NCBI RefSeq assembly: GCF_001425175.1 | Contig: NZ_LMDV01000008.1 | Coordinates: forward strand, 1,187 to 65,186 | Reading direction: 5' to 3' | DNA length: 64,000 bases | From: Nocardioides sp. Root1257 | GTDB taxonomy: Bacteria > Actinomycetota > Actinomycetes > Propionibacteriales > Nocardioidaceae | Shown here: piece after piece, positions 25,461 to 33,989 of the stretch | Position numbering within the stretch: position 1 is the stretch's first letter | How the letters are laid out: every line of letters begins with the position of its first letter | The notes under the pieces: model-generated | What the model saw: only the letters and a program-made list of their open reading frames with translations | Databases searched by the model: none | Told to the model about the DNA's origin: nothing | Position numbers and translations under genes: made by a program

Positions 25461-27080
25461 ATGGTTGACACGACGCACCGCTCACCCCGCCCGCTCCAGT
25501 GGATCCGCGACCTCCGGCTCCGGACCAAGATCCTGCTGTCGCTCGGTCTCGTCGTCCTGGTGGCCGCGGGCGTCGGCGCCTTCTCGATCAACCGACTCGG
25601 CGCCGTGGGACACGACGCCGACGTGCTCTACGACAACGCGGCGGTGCCGCTGGCCGCGCTCGGCGACCTGCGCGACATGGAGGGCGACAACCGGGTCCTG
25701 GTCTGGCGCTACGTCGACGCGGCGACGCCGGCGGACCGGAAGGACGCCGCGCAGGAGATCGCGGACACCGACGGCGAGGCCGACGCCGCGGTCGCGGCGT
25801 ACCTGGCCGCCCACGGCAGCAGCACCGACCGGCGCGCCCGGCTGATGAGTGACTTCCAGGACGCCTGGAGCCAGTGGAAGGACGTCCGCGACAACACCGT
25901 CTTCCCCCTGGCGGGGACCGATGCGGGTCGGCGTGCGGTCATCGACGCCCTCGACCCTCTCGACGACAGCTTCGCGGAGCCCCTCGACGAGCTCTACACG
26001 CAGGAGACCGCCGCGGCGAAGGCGCTCGCGGACGACGCGGACGCGATGCAGAACCGCTCGCGGACGCTGATCCTCGTGATCCTCGCCGTCGGCCTCGCGC
26101 TCGCCGTGAGCCTGAGCCTGTACGTCGCGGGGCTGATCGTCGGACCGCTCCGCCGGGTCTCGGCCGTGCTCGACGCCGTCGCGCAGGGCCGGCTGGACGA
26201 GCGGATCGAGGTCGACTCCGCCGACGAGGCCGGCCACATGGCCGAGTCGCTCAACAACGCCCTGGTCAAGCTGTCCGAGGCGATGGGCGCGATGGACCAG
26301 AACGCCCACTCCCTGGCCTCCGCCTCCGAGGAGCTCTCGTCCGTGTCCGGCCAGATGAGCGCCTCGGCCGCCCAGTCGTCCTCGCAGGCCGGCGTGGTGT
26401 CCGCGGCTGCCGACACGGTCTCGCGCAACGTGCAGACGGTCTCGACCGGCACCGAGGAGATGTCCGCGTCGATCCGGGAGATCGCCCAGAACGCGGCCGA
26501 CGCGGCCGGGGTCGCGGCGCAGGCGGTGCGCGTCGCCGAGACCACCAACGAGGCCGTCGCCAAGCTCGGCGTCTCCTCGGCCGAGGTCGGCAGCGTCATC
26601 AAGGTGATCAACTCGATCGCCGAGCAGACCAACCTCCTGGCCCTCAACGCCACCATCGAGGCAGCCCGCGCCGGCGAGGCCGGCAAGGGCTTCGCCGTGG
26701 TCGCCAACGAGGTCAAGGAGCTCGCCCAGGAGACCGGCAAGGCGACCGAGGACATCGCCCGCCGGATCGACGCGATCCAGTCCGACACCGAGGCAGCCGT
26801 GTCCGCGATCGCCGAGATCTCTCAGATCATCGGCCAGATCAACGACACCCAGGCCACCATCGCCTCCGCCGTGGAGGAGCAGACCGCGACCACCAACGAG
26901 ATGCGCCGCAACGTCGGCGACGCGGCGACCGGCTCCCACGACATCGCTGAGAACGTCACCGGCGTGGCGCAGGCCGCCTCGGAGACCCAGGCCGCCGCCG
27001 ACAGCACCAACGCGGCCGCCGGCGAGCTCGCCGAGATGGCAGCCGAGATGCGCACCCTGGTCGGCCAGTTCAGCTACTGA
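25461..27080 (+). CDS. Methyl-accepting chemotaxis protein
   Basis: A 539-residue chemoreceptor. Helix 1 ([20 protein letters not shown]) starts near residue 28, followed by a four-helix-bundle-type sensor region (about 50-195), helix 2 ([20 protein letters not shown]), a HAMP domain and a long cytoplasmic signalling coiled coil. Its hairpin tip contains [20 protein letters not shown] and [15 protein letters not shown]. It signals to CheA/CheW, which are not in the window. The ATG at 25461 begins just before the basic segment [17 protein letters not shown]. The gene implies a motile strain. Confidence 0.93.
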   Translation: MVDTTHRSPRPLQWIRDLRLRTKILLSLGLVVLVAAGVGAFSINRLGAVGHDADVLYDNAAVPLAALGDLRDMEGDNRVLVWRYVDAATPADRKDAAQEIADTDGEADAAVAAYLAAHGSSTDRRARLMSDFQDAWSQWKDVRDNTVFPLAGTDAGRRAVIDALDPLDDSFAEPLDELYTQETAAAKALADDADAMQNRSRTLILVILAVGLALAVSLSLYVAGLIVGPLRRVSAVLDAVAQGRLDERIEVDSADEAGHMAESLNNALVKLSEAMGAMDQNAHSLASASEELSSVSGQMSASAAQSSSQAGVVSAAADTVSRNVQTVSTGTEEMSASIREIAQNAADAAGVAAQAVRVAETTNEAVAKLGVSSAEVGSVIKVINSIAEQTNLLALNATIEAARAGEAGKGFAVVANEVKELAQETGKATEDIARRIDAIQSDTEAAVSAIAEISQIIGQINDTQATIASAVEEQTATTNEMRRNVGDAATGSHDIAENVTGVAQAASETQAAADSTNAAAGELAEMAAEMRTLVGQFSY

Positions 27081-27095
27081 CCGACCGGGAGCGGG

Positions 27096-28916
27096 TCACC
27101 TCGCGCTGTAGTCCCGGAAGCCGCGCTTGGTCTTGCGGCCGAGGTAGCCGGCGGTGACCAGGTGCTCGAGCAGCGGGGCGGGAGCGAAGCCGGGCTCGCG
27201 GAACTCCAGGTAGAGCTCGCGCTGGATCGCCAGCGACACGTCGTTCCCGACGACGTCGAGGAGCTCGAACGGGCCCATCGGCAGCGCACAGCCCTGCTTC
27301 ATCGCGGTGTCGATGTCGTCGGCGGTGGCGTAGTGCGCCTCGAGCATCCGCACCGCGTCGTTCAGGTACGGGAAGAGCAGCGCGTTGACGATGAAGCCCG
27401 CCCGGTCGGCGCAGGAGACGCCGACCTTGCCGACCTTCGCGACCAGCGCCTGGGTGGTCTCGGTGACGGCGTCGTCGGTCGAGACGGTGGAGACCACCTC
27501 GACCAGCTTCATGATCGGGGCCGGGTTGAAGAAGTGCATCCCGATGACGTCCTGCGGCCGCGACGTCGCCTTCGCGCAGGCGATGATCGGCAGGCTCGAG
27601 GTGGTGGTCGCCAGGATGGCTCCCTGCTTGCAGATCTCGTCGAGGTTCTCGAAGAGGGTCGTCTTCACGGCCAGGTCCTCGGCGATGGCCTCGACGACGA
27701 TGTCGACGTCCTTCAGGTCGTCGAGCGAGGTCGAGCCGGTCAGGCGGGCGAGCACCTCGGCCTTCTTCTCCTCGGTCGAGCGGCCGCGCTGGATCTGCTT
27801 GTCGAAGCTCTTGGTGATCGCGCTGACCACGCCGTCGACCTTGTCCTGGCCGCGGCCGACGAAGAGCACGTCGTACCCGCTCTTGGCGAAGACCTCGATG
27901 ATGCCGGTGGCCATCGTGCCGGTGCCGACCACGCCGACCAGCGTGATGTCGTGGCGCAGCTGCGGCTGCTCGTCGGCGGACGGCGTGCGGTCGTCGGCGA
28001 CCACGACCGGGCTGTCCGGCGCCTCGTAGGTGTAGAAGCCGCGGCCGGTCTTGCGACCCAGCATCCCGGCGGTGACCATCTGCTTGAGGATCGGCGACGG
28101 CGCGTGCAGGCGGTCGCGGCCCTGCCGGTACATCGTCTCGAGGATCTCGTACGCCGTGTCGAGGCCGATCAGGTCCAACAGCGCCAGCGGGCCCATCGGG
28201 TAGCCGCAGCCGAAGCGCATGGCGGCGTCGATGTCCTCGCGGGTGGCGTAGCGGCCCTCGTACATCGAGACCGCGTGGTTGAGGTAGCCGAAGAGCAGCG
28301 TGTTGGCGATGAAGCCCGCCTTGTCGCCGCAGACGACCGGGGTCTTGCCGAGCGCCGCCATCAGGGCCTGGACGTCCGCGAGCACCTGCTCCTCGGTGAC
28401 GACCGTGCGCACGATCTCGACGAGCTGCTGGACCGGCGCGGGGTTGAAGAAGTGGACGCCGATGACGCGCCCGGGGCTCGAGTTCGCCGTCGAGATCTCG
28501 GTGACCGACAGGCTGGACGTGTTCGTCGCGAGGATCGTGTCGGGACCGACGATCGCGTCGAGCTGGCGGAAGAGCGCCTTCTTGGTCTCCAGGGACTCGA
28601 CGACCGCCTCGACGACCAGGTCGGCCGACGCGACGTCGTCCATCGACGTGCTGAAGGTGATCCGGCCGAGGAGCTCGGCCTGCTCCGACTCGGTCAGCTT
28701 CTCCTTCTTCACGGCGCGGGTCGTCGAGTGCTCGAGGTACTGGCGGCCCCGGTCCAGCGCGTCGGCGTCCTTCTCGACGCCCACCACGGCGTAGCCGTTG
28801 CGGGCGAACACCTCGGCGATGCCGGCACCCATGGTGCCCAGGCCGATGACGCCGATCGTGCTGAAGGTGCGGGACTGGGAGTCTGACTCTGCGGGCGAGG
28901 TCGTCATGCGGCGCAT
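27096..28916 (-). CDS. Tandem-duplicated 3-hydroxyacyl-CoA (3-hydroxybutyryl-CoA) dehydrogenase
   Basis: A 606-residue protein made of two full 3-hydroxyacyl-CoA dehydrogenase units. Unit 1 has GVIGLGTMGAGIAEVFARNG and the catalytic-His segment GVHFFNPAPVQQLVEIV. Unit 2 starts near residue 310 with GVVGTGTMATGIIEVFAKSG and repeats GMHFFNPAPIMKLVEVV. Each unit is followed by its own C-terminal domain with YPMGPLALLDLIGLD-like or LPMGPFELLDVVGND motifs. Both look catalytically intact. It would oxidise 3-hydroxyacyl-CoA in fatty-acid or butyrate metabolism. The start may instead be the ATG at 28907 (MTTSPAES). Confidence 0.9.
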   Translation of the reverse strand: MRRMTTSPAESDSQSRTFSTIGVIGLGTMGAGIAEVFARNGYAVVGVEKDADALDRGRQYLEHSTTRAVKKEKLTESEQAELLGRITFSTSMDDVASADLVVEAVVESLETKKALFRQLDAIVGPDTILATNTSSLSVTEISTANSSPGRVIGVHFFNPAPVQQLVEIVRTVVTEEQVLADVQALMAALGKTPVVCGDKAGFIANTLLFGYLNHAVSMYEGRYATREDIDAAMRFGCGYPMGPLALLDLIGLDTAYEILETMYRQGRDRLHAPSPILKQMVTAGMLGRKTGRGFYTYEAPDSPVVVADDRTPSADEQPQLRHDITLVGVVGTGTMATGIIEVFAKSGYDVLFVGRGQDKVDGVVSAITKSFDKQIQRGRSTEEKKAEVLARLTGSTSLDDLKDVDIVVEAIAEDLAVKTTLFENLDEICKQGAILATTTSSLPIIACAKATSRPQDVIGMHFFNPAPIMKLVEVVSTVSTDDAVTETTQALVAKVGKVGVSCADRAGFIVNALLFPYLNDAVRMLEAHYATADDIDTAMKQGCALPMGPFELLDVVGNDVSLAIQRELYLEFREPGFAPAPLLEHLVTAGYLGRKTKRGFRDYSAR

Positions 28917-28952
28917 CGTGGCATGCCCACCGCGTGCTGACTATGGCGTAGT

Positions 28953-28966
28953 TCACTCACCAGTAA
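28953..28966. promoter_or_regulatory. Possible TetR-type operator upstream of the dehydrogenase
   Basis: TCACT-CACC-AGTAA is an imperfect inverted repeat (4 of 5 arm positions) in the 113-bp gap between the duplicated dehydrogenase gene and nucS. Its form resembles operators of TetR-family fatty-acid regulators, but no such regulator gene is adjacent. The call rests on symmetry only. Confidence 0.25.
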
Positions 28967-29015
28967 CTTAACGATCCAATCGGGCCGCGCCGCTCGGTCC
29001 CGGAGCCGGGACCGG

Positions 29016-29021
29016 TAGATT
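29016..29021 (+). promoter_or_regulatory. -10 box for leaderless nucS transcript
   Basis: TAGATT matches the actinobacterial TANNNT -10 consensus and lies 8 nt before the GTG start at 29030, so transcription would begin at or next to the start codon. No clear -35 element. Confidence 0.45.
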
Positions 29022-29029
29022 CCCGGCCC

Positions 29030-29707
29030 GTGAGACTCGTCGTAGCCCAGTGCCAGGTCGACTACGCCGGGCGGCTGACCGCCCACCTCCCGATGGCCAC
29101 CCGGGTCCTGATGATCAAGGCCGACGGCTCGGTGCTGGTGCACTCCGACGGCGGCTCCTACAAGCCGCTCAACTGGATGTCGCCGCCGTGCACCCTGCGG
29201 GAGGGCACCACCGAGGACGGCCAGGTCGAGTGGACGGTCACCAACCCGAAGACCGACGACACCCTCCGGATCCTGCTCGCCGAGATCTTCAGCGACTCGC
29301 AGCACGACCTCGGCGTCGACCCCGGCCTGCAGAAGGACGGTGTCGAGAAGCACCTGCAGGAGCTGCTCGCCGACCACCCCGCGACGCTGGCCCCCGGCCT
29401 GACACTGGTACGCCGCGAGTACCCCACCGCCATCGGCCCCGTCGACCTGATGTGCCGCGACGAGGCCGGCGCGTCCGTGGCCGTCGAGATCAAGCGCCGC
29501 GGCGACATCGACGGCGTCGAGCAGCTCACCCGCTACCTCGAGCTGCTCAACCGCGACCCGCTGCTCTCCCCCGTCCGCGGCATCTTCGCCGCCCAGGAGA
29601 TCAAGCCCCAGGCCCGCGTCCTCGCCACCGACCGCGGCATCGCCTGCGCCGTCGTCGACTACGACGCCCTCCGCGGCCTCGACGACCCGAGCCACCGGCT
29701 CTTCTAG
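29030..29707 (+). CDS. nucS: NucS/EndoMS mismatch-specific endonuclease
   Basis: A 225-residue protein matching actinobacterial NucS throughout: [20 protein letters not shown] at the N-terminus, [11 protein letters not shown] in the DNA-binding half, and the RecB-like nuclease core GPVDLMC...VAVEIKRRG with its Asp, Glu and Lys. NucS cuts both strands at mismatches and replaces MutS/MutL in most actinobacteria, acting with the beta clamp. The length is normal, and the GTG start is supported by the TAGATT box directly upstream. Confidence 0.95.
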   Translation: MRLVVAQCQVDYAGRLTAHLPMATRVLMIKADGSVLVHSDGGSYKPLNWMSPPCTLREGTTEDGQVEWTVTNPKTDDTLRILLAEIFSDSQHDLGVDPGLQKDGVEKHLQELLADHPATLAPGLTLVRREYPTAIGPVDLMCRDEAGASVAVEIKRRGDIDGVEQLTRYLELLNRDPLLSPVRGIFAAQEIKPQARVLATDRGIACAVVDYDALRGLDDPSHRLF

Positions 29708-29720
29708 CCCGCCCGTTCGG

Positions 29721-29781
29721 GTAGTCCCTGACGAAACGGTCCTCAGGTCGGCCGGGACGGGACCATTCCGTCAGGGACTAC
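29721..29781. repeat. Long imperfect inverted repeat after nucS
   Basis: The left arm starts GTAGTCCCTGACGAAACGG (29721) and the right arm ends CCGTCAGGGACTAC (29781). The 22-nt arms pair at 20 positions around a 17-nt loop, and the CCGTT just outside the left arm also has a match beyond the right arm. There is no U-run on either side. It could be a bidirectional terminator or a copy of a dispersed palindromic element. Confidence 0.6.
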
Positions 29782-29931
29782 ACAAACGGACCCCAGCAAA
29801 CCCCGCCCGCATGGCTCATGCCGTTCGGCCCGTACGGCGCGCAAAGTTAAGACATGGTGCGCACGCTCATCTCGGACGATCTTCGTCCGATGAGTACATC
29901 GGTCACGACCGACGTCCTCGGAGGGCACCTT

Positions 29932-31152
29932 GTGAACACCCGTCAGATCCGCCGCACCGCCGTACGCCTCGCGGGCGTGGTGGTGATCCTCGCCACCGCC
30001 GTCGCCGCTGCCGGCCCGGCCCCGGCGGCGGACCGGCGGGTCAACGCCCGCTCAGACTCCCCCACCTGGGCCGCCGGCACCGGGGTGCTGACGCTGGACT
30101 GGGGCGACCTCGACAAGACCCCTCAGGCCGCACGGGGCGACGTCGTCGTGATGCAGTCGTGGGAGTACCCCCGCATTCCCGAGCTGCGGCGCCGACACCC
30201 CGGCATCACGATCCTGATGTACAAGGACGCCTCGGCCGTGGTGAAGGAGGCCGAGTCCGCGACCGGCCGCTTCCCCGCCGGTATGGGCTACGACTGGGTC
30301 GCCGCGCACCACCCGTCCTGGTTCCTGCGCGACCGGGCCGGCCAGCAGCTCGAGTGGTCGGACTGGCGCGGGCTCTACCCGATGGACGTCGCGGACCCCG
30401 GCTACCAGCAGACCTGGTCGCAGAACGTGCTCGCTGAGCTGCGCCAGCACCGGTGGGACGGCGTGATGATGGACGACGTCCTCACGATCCTCAGCCACCC
30501 GACCGTCGCCGGTCGCGTCTCCACGCGCATCCCCGACGACGCGGCGCAGTACGCCGCCACCGGCTCGTTCCTGGCGCACGTCGCTCCCCAGATCCGTCGC
30601 GCCGGCTACCTCGCGGTGCCCAACGTGTCCCTGGAGTGGGACAACTGGCGCACCGCGCTGAGAGACTGGACGCCGTACGTCTCCGGCTGGGAGAACGAGC
30701 ACTTCACCAACTGGCCCGGCACCTCGGAGCGGTTCGTCGGCGCGGACTGGCGCTGGAAGTTCGACGCCGCCCGCTGGCTGGCCGCCCGGCGCGTGCCGCT
30801 GCTCGCGGTCGGCTACGGCCCCGCCGACGACCGGGTCCGGCAGACCTACGAGCGCGCGACCTGGCTGCTGTCCTGGAACGGCCGGACCGGGGCCAGCGTC
30901 TACGTGCCCGACGAGACCGACTCCAGCCACTGGCTGCCGGCCTCGACCCGCAGCGTCGGCCGCCCCGCCGGCCCCGCGGTCGAGAACGCCGACGGCACCT
31001 GGAGCCGTCGCTTCACCCGCGGGATCGTCGTTGTCAACCCGACCGCCGCGTCCCGCCCGGTCACGCTGCGCACCAGCTACCGCCGCGGCGAGCGCAGCGT
31101 GCGCTCCGTGCGGCTGGCCCCGACGACGGCCGCCATCCTCGACAACCGGTAG
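29932..31152 (+). CDS. Secreted putative glycoside hydrolase (GHL15-like TIM barrel)
   Basis: A 406-residue protein with a signal peptide (RRTAVRLAGVVVILATAVAA). A barrel-like domain follows. TLDWGDLDKTP, MQSWEYPRIPELRRRHPGI, LYPMDVADPGYQQTW, WDGVMMDDVLTILSHP and WENEHFTNWPGTSERF carry the acidic residues expected of a retaining or inverting glycosidase. The pattern resembles the hypothetical glycosyl hydrolase 15 group, often linked to exopolysaccharide. A beta-sandwich tail follows (FTRGIVVVNPTAASRPVTL). The GTG at 29932 is chosen because GGAGG sits 7 nt upstream; an ATG at 29854 is open but has no ribosome site. Confidence 0.78.
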   Translation: MNTRQIRRTAVRLAGVVVILATAVAAAGPAPAADRRVNARSDSPTWAAGTGVLTLDWGDLDKTPQAARGDVVVMQSWEYPRIPELRRRHPGITILMYKDASAVVKEAESATGRFPAGMGYDWVAAHHPSWFLRDRAGQQLEWSDWRGLYPMDVADPGYQQTWSQNVLAELRQHRWDGVMMDDVLTILSHPTVAGRVSTRIPDDAAQYAATGSFLAHVAPQIRRAGYLAVPNVSLEWDNWRTALRDWTPYVSGWENEHFTNWPGTSERFVGADWRWKFDAARWLAARRVPLLAVGYGPADDRVRQTYERATWLLSWNGRTGASVYVPDETDSSHWLPASTRSVGRPAGPAVENADGTWSRRFTRGIVVVNPTAASRPVTLRTSYRRGERSVRSVRLAPTTAAILDNR

Positions 31153-31197
31153 CCCTCGTCCCGATCAAGCACTCTCGGTATGGGAGAGGATCAGCGG

Positions 31198-31512
31198 GTG
31201 AGGATCTTCCACATCGCGACCCTGGCCGACTGGACCGACGCACAGGCGTCCGGTGCCTACACGACCTCCACCCGCGGGGTGACGCTCGAGGAGGAGGGCT
31301 ACCTCCACGCCAGTCGCGCCGACCAGTGGGAGGGCGTGCGGGCGGCGTTCTACGCCGACGTGACCGAGCCGCTGGTGCTGCTCGAGATCGAGACCGATCT
31401 CCTCGACGTACCCGTCGTCGAGGAGCGGCCCGCTCCGGACGTCACCGAGACGTTCCCGCACGTGTACGGCGCGCTCGACCCGGCCGCTGTCGTCACGGTC
31501 ACACCGCTGTAG
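31198..31512 (+). CDS. DUF952 family protein
   Basis: A 104-residue protein with the DUF952 opening VRIFHIATLADWTDAQASG, followed by EEEGYLHASRADQWEGV and LVLLEIETDLLDVPVVEE. The family is small and soluble, and its function is unknown. GTG at 31198 is preferred because GGGAGAGGA lies just upstream; the in-frame ATG at 31180 would place the ribosome site inside the gene. Its 3' end overlaps the convergent histidine kinase by 14 bp. Confidence 0.8.
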   Translation: MRIFHIATLADWTDAQASGAYTTSTRGVTLEEEGYLHASRADQWEGVRAAFYADVTEPLVLLEIETDLLDVPVVEERPAPDVTETFPHVYGALDPAAVVTVTPL

Positions 31513-32983
31513 CGCCGCCCTGCGCCTCGTGCGGCAGCGCGACCCGCACGACCGTGCCCACCCCCAGCTCGCTCTGGAGGTCGATCCACCCGCCGTGCGC
31601 CTCGACGATCGCGCGCGCGATCGGCAGCCCGAGCCCGGCACCCGGCACCTGGTCGGCGATCGCGCGCGGCGAGCGGTAGAGGCGCTCGAAGAGCCGGTCC
31701 TGCTCCTCCGGCGACACCCCGATCCCGGTGTCGCGGACCTCGATGACGCCCATCGCGCCGTGGTCGGTGATGGCGATGTCGACCGTGCCGCCCGCCTTCG
31801 TGAACTTCAGGGCGTTGGTCACCACGTTCTCCAGCACCTGGACGACGCGGTGGAGGTCCCCGACGACCGGCGCCGTCTCGCCGCCGACGAACGTCAGCGT
31901 CAGGGCCCGCTCGCGCGCCGCGAGCCGCAGGTCGTCGGCCACGCGACGGCAGACCTCGTCGAGGTCGAGCGACTCGCGCAGCATCCGCAGCCGGTCGTCC
32001 TCGAGGAACGCCATCGTGAGCAGGTCGTTGACGAGCTGCAGCTCCCGCGAGGCGTTCCGCTCGATCACGTTGAGGAGCTTGCGCGCCCTGCGGCTCAGGT
32101 CGCCCTCGTCGAGGTCGGACATCAGCTCGGCGTACCCGATGATCGAGGTCAGCGGGGTGCGCAGCTCGTGCGAGACGGTGGCGATCACGTCGTCGCGCAG
32201 CCGCTGCGACTCGGCCTGCATCTGGAGCCGGTCGGTGACGTCGCGCAGCGCGACCGACACCAGCACGCCCTCGTCGGTCTGCAGCGGGGCCATCGACACC
32301 TCGACCGGCACGTCGTGGCCGTCGCGGTGGCGGACCGCGGCGCCCTGGTTGGACTGCATCGGGCGCACGTCCGGGGCCTGGAGGTACTCCTGGAACCACG
32401 ACCCGTCGGAGTCGCGCCGGTCCTCGGGGGCGAGCAGCGTGATCGACTGCCCGACCAGCTCGCCGGCCGGGTAGCCGAACACCTCGGTGACCTGCTTGTT
32501 GGCCAGCACGATCGTGGTGGACGAGTCGATGATGACCATCGGGTCCGGCGTCGCCTCGAGCAGGTTGCGGAAGCGCTCCTCGTCCTGGGTGCGGGCGGTG
32601 ATGTCCCGCACGGTGGCGGACACGTACTTCTCGCCGTCGACGTCGATCGGGGCGAGCGAGATCTCCGCCGGGAACTCGGTGCCGTCGCTGCGAGTGGCCG
32701 CCAGCCGGAGCAGCCCCATCGGGCGCGGGTTGGCGGCGGCGCCGTACCCCTCGCGTCGCCGCGGGTGGTTGCCGCGGACGCCGAGCGGCACCAGCACGTC
32801 CACCGACTTCCCGACGAGCTCCTCCGGCGGCGACCCGAAGACGGCGAGGCACTGCGGGTTGGCGCGCACGATCACGCCAGCGCTGTCCACGACGACCACG
32901 GCGTCGGGCGCTGTCTCGAAGACTCCACGGAAGAGGGCTCCCGCGTCGGGTTCCACGCGCTGAGGGTATCGGCTGGGTGACAC
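31499..32983 (-). CDS. Cytosolic PAS-PAS sensor histidine kinase
   Basis: A 494-residue kinase without membrane helices. Two PAS domains (about residues 18-130 and 138-260; LFRGVFETAPDAVVVVDSAG and FRNLLEATPDPMVIIDSST) are followed by the H-box VSHELRTPLTSIIGYAELM near 275. A HATPase_c domain contains VVTNALKFTKAGGTV, DTGIGV and GAGLGLPIARAIVE. It is predicted to sense an internal or diffusible signal. No response-regulator gene is adjacent, so its partner is elsewhere. The start could also be the GTG a few codons downstream (VEPDAGALF). Confidence 0.9.
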   Translation of the reverse strand: MSPSRYPQRVEPDAGALFRGVFETAPDAVVVVDSAGVIVRANPQCLAVFGSPPEELVGKSVDVLVPLGVRGNHPRRREGYGAAANPRPMGLLRLAATRSDGTEFPAEISLAPIDVDGEKYVSATVRDITARTQDEERFRNLLEATPDPMVIIDSSTTIVLANKQVTEVFGYPAGELVGQSITLLAPEDRRDSDGSWFQEYLQAPDVRPMQSNQGAAVRHRDGHDVPVEVSMAPLQTDEGVLVSVALRDVTDRLQMQAESQRLRDDVIATVSHELRTPLTSIIGYAELMSDLDEGDLSRRARKLLNVIERNASRELQLVNDLLTMAFLEDDRLRMLRESLDLDEVCRRVADDLRLAARERALTLTFVGGETAPVVGDLHRVVQVLENVVTNALKFTKAGGTVDIAITDHGAMGVIEVRDTGIGVSPEEQDRLFERLYRSPRAIADQVPGAGLGLPIARAIVEAHGGWIDLQSELGVGTVVRVALPHEAQGGATAV

Positions 32984-32984
32984 T

Positions 32985-33929
32985 TCAACGACCGATCAGC
33001 GAGACCACCTCGTCGGCGACGCCCCAGCTGAGGGTGACGCCGGCGCCGCCGTGCCCGTAGCAGTGGACCACGTCACCGACCCGCTCGAGACGTACGGCGG
33101 GCCGCACCGGCCGCAGCCCGACCTTGTGCCGCAGCACCCGCGCGCCGCGCAGCTGCGGCACGAGCGCGGCCGCACGGCCGACGATCTCGGCCGCCGTCGC
33201 GGGCGACGGCGTGCGGCTCCAGTCGCCCTCGATGTCCGTGCCCCCGAGGACGATGTCGTGCTCCCTCGGCACGACGTACGTCGGGCCCGCGGAGTCGAGC
33301 CACCAGCGCTCGAGCCCCACCTGCTCGACGACCACGACCTGGCCGCGCACCGGCACGACGGTCCGGTCGGCGCCGAGCAGCCGGGCCCCGAGACCGGCGC
33401 AGTTCACGACCAGCCCGGTCGCCGGCAGTGCCGCGAGGTTGAGGCGCGTGATCGTGCCGCCGAGCGACTCGACCCGCGCCGCCAGCCACCCGAGGTAGAC
33501 GCCCATGTCGGCGACCGGCGTCGTGAACGACCACCCGGCCGCCCAGCCCGCCGGGACGTCCCGGGTGTGCTGCAGCGCGGGCACCGCCGAGCACCACCAC
33601 GGATCGGCCCGGTCGACGACCAGCACCTCGGTGCCCGGCACCATCCGGACCCCGGACTCGGGATCGGTGTCGGCGAGCGCGTCGAAGACGGCGTACGACG
33701 TGCGCGCCCACGCCGTGACCCGGTCCTGCGGGAGCGCGCGGTAGGGGTACCAGAGCGCGGCCGCCACGGCCGAGGTCGTCTCCCGCGGGAGGTCGCGGGC
33801 GACCACGTCGACCCGCAGGCCCGCCTCGAGCAGCCGGACCGCGCAGGTCAGGCCGACGACTCCCGCGCCGACCACGATCACCCGCTCGGCGAGACCTCCC
33901 GGGGCTGGCATGGGGAAAGTGTGGCCCAC
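32985..33929 (-). CDS. FAD-dependent D-amino-acid oxidase-like protein
   Basis: A 314-residue DAAO-family flavoprotein. The FAD motif VIVVGAGVVGLTCAVRLLEAG starts near residue 17. Typical DAAO segments follow: SAVAAALWYPYRA, GLVVNCAGLGARLL, PVRGQVVVVEQ, and a C-terminal YGHGGAGVTLSWG. The length is close to bacterial and yeast DAAOs. It would oxidise D-amino acids (or related N-substituted amino acids) to 2-oxo acids with peroxide release. It sits 1 bp downstream of the kinase start on the same strand, so it is upstream in transcription and possibly cotranscribed with it. The alternative start is MPAPGG. Confidence 0.85.
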   Translation of the reverse strand: MGHTFPMPAPGGLAERVIVVGAGVVGLTCAVRLLEAGLRVDVVARDLPRETTSAVAAALWYPYRALPQDRVTAWARTSYAVFDALADTDPESGVRMVPGTEVLVVDRADPWWCSAVPALQHTRDVPAGWAAGWSFTTPVADMGVYLGWLAARVESLGGTITRLNLAALPATGLVVNCAGLGARLLGADRTVVPVRGQVVVVEQVGLERWWLDSAGPTYVVPREHDIVLGGTDIEGDWSRTPSPATAAEIVGRAAALVPQLRGARVLRHKVGLRPVRPAVRLERVGDVVHCYGHGGAGVTLSWGVADEVVSLIGR

Positions 33930-33976
33930 GGGGCGGCGCGGGCAAGGTCACATTCCGTCCCGGCGCCTTATTGACG

Positions 33977-33982
33977 TAGGTT
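33977..33982 (+). promoter_or_regulatory. -10 box for secreted hydrolase-like gene (leaderless)
   Basis: TAGGTT matches TANNNT and lies 7 nt before the GTG at 33990. TTGACG at 33971-33976 abuts it and is too close to act as its -35 element. Confidence 0.4.
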
Positions 33983-33989
33983 CAACAGC

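Noticed and set aside
31165..31641. Minus-strand frame covering the DUF952 gene
   Set aside because: Shadow frame; the plus-strand DUF952 protein has a clear family match and ribosome site.
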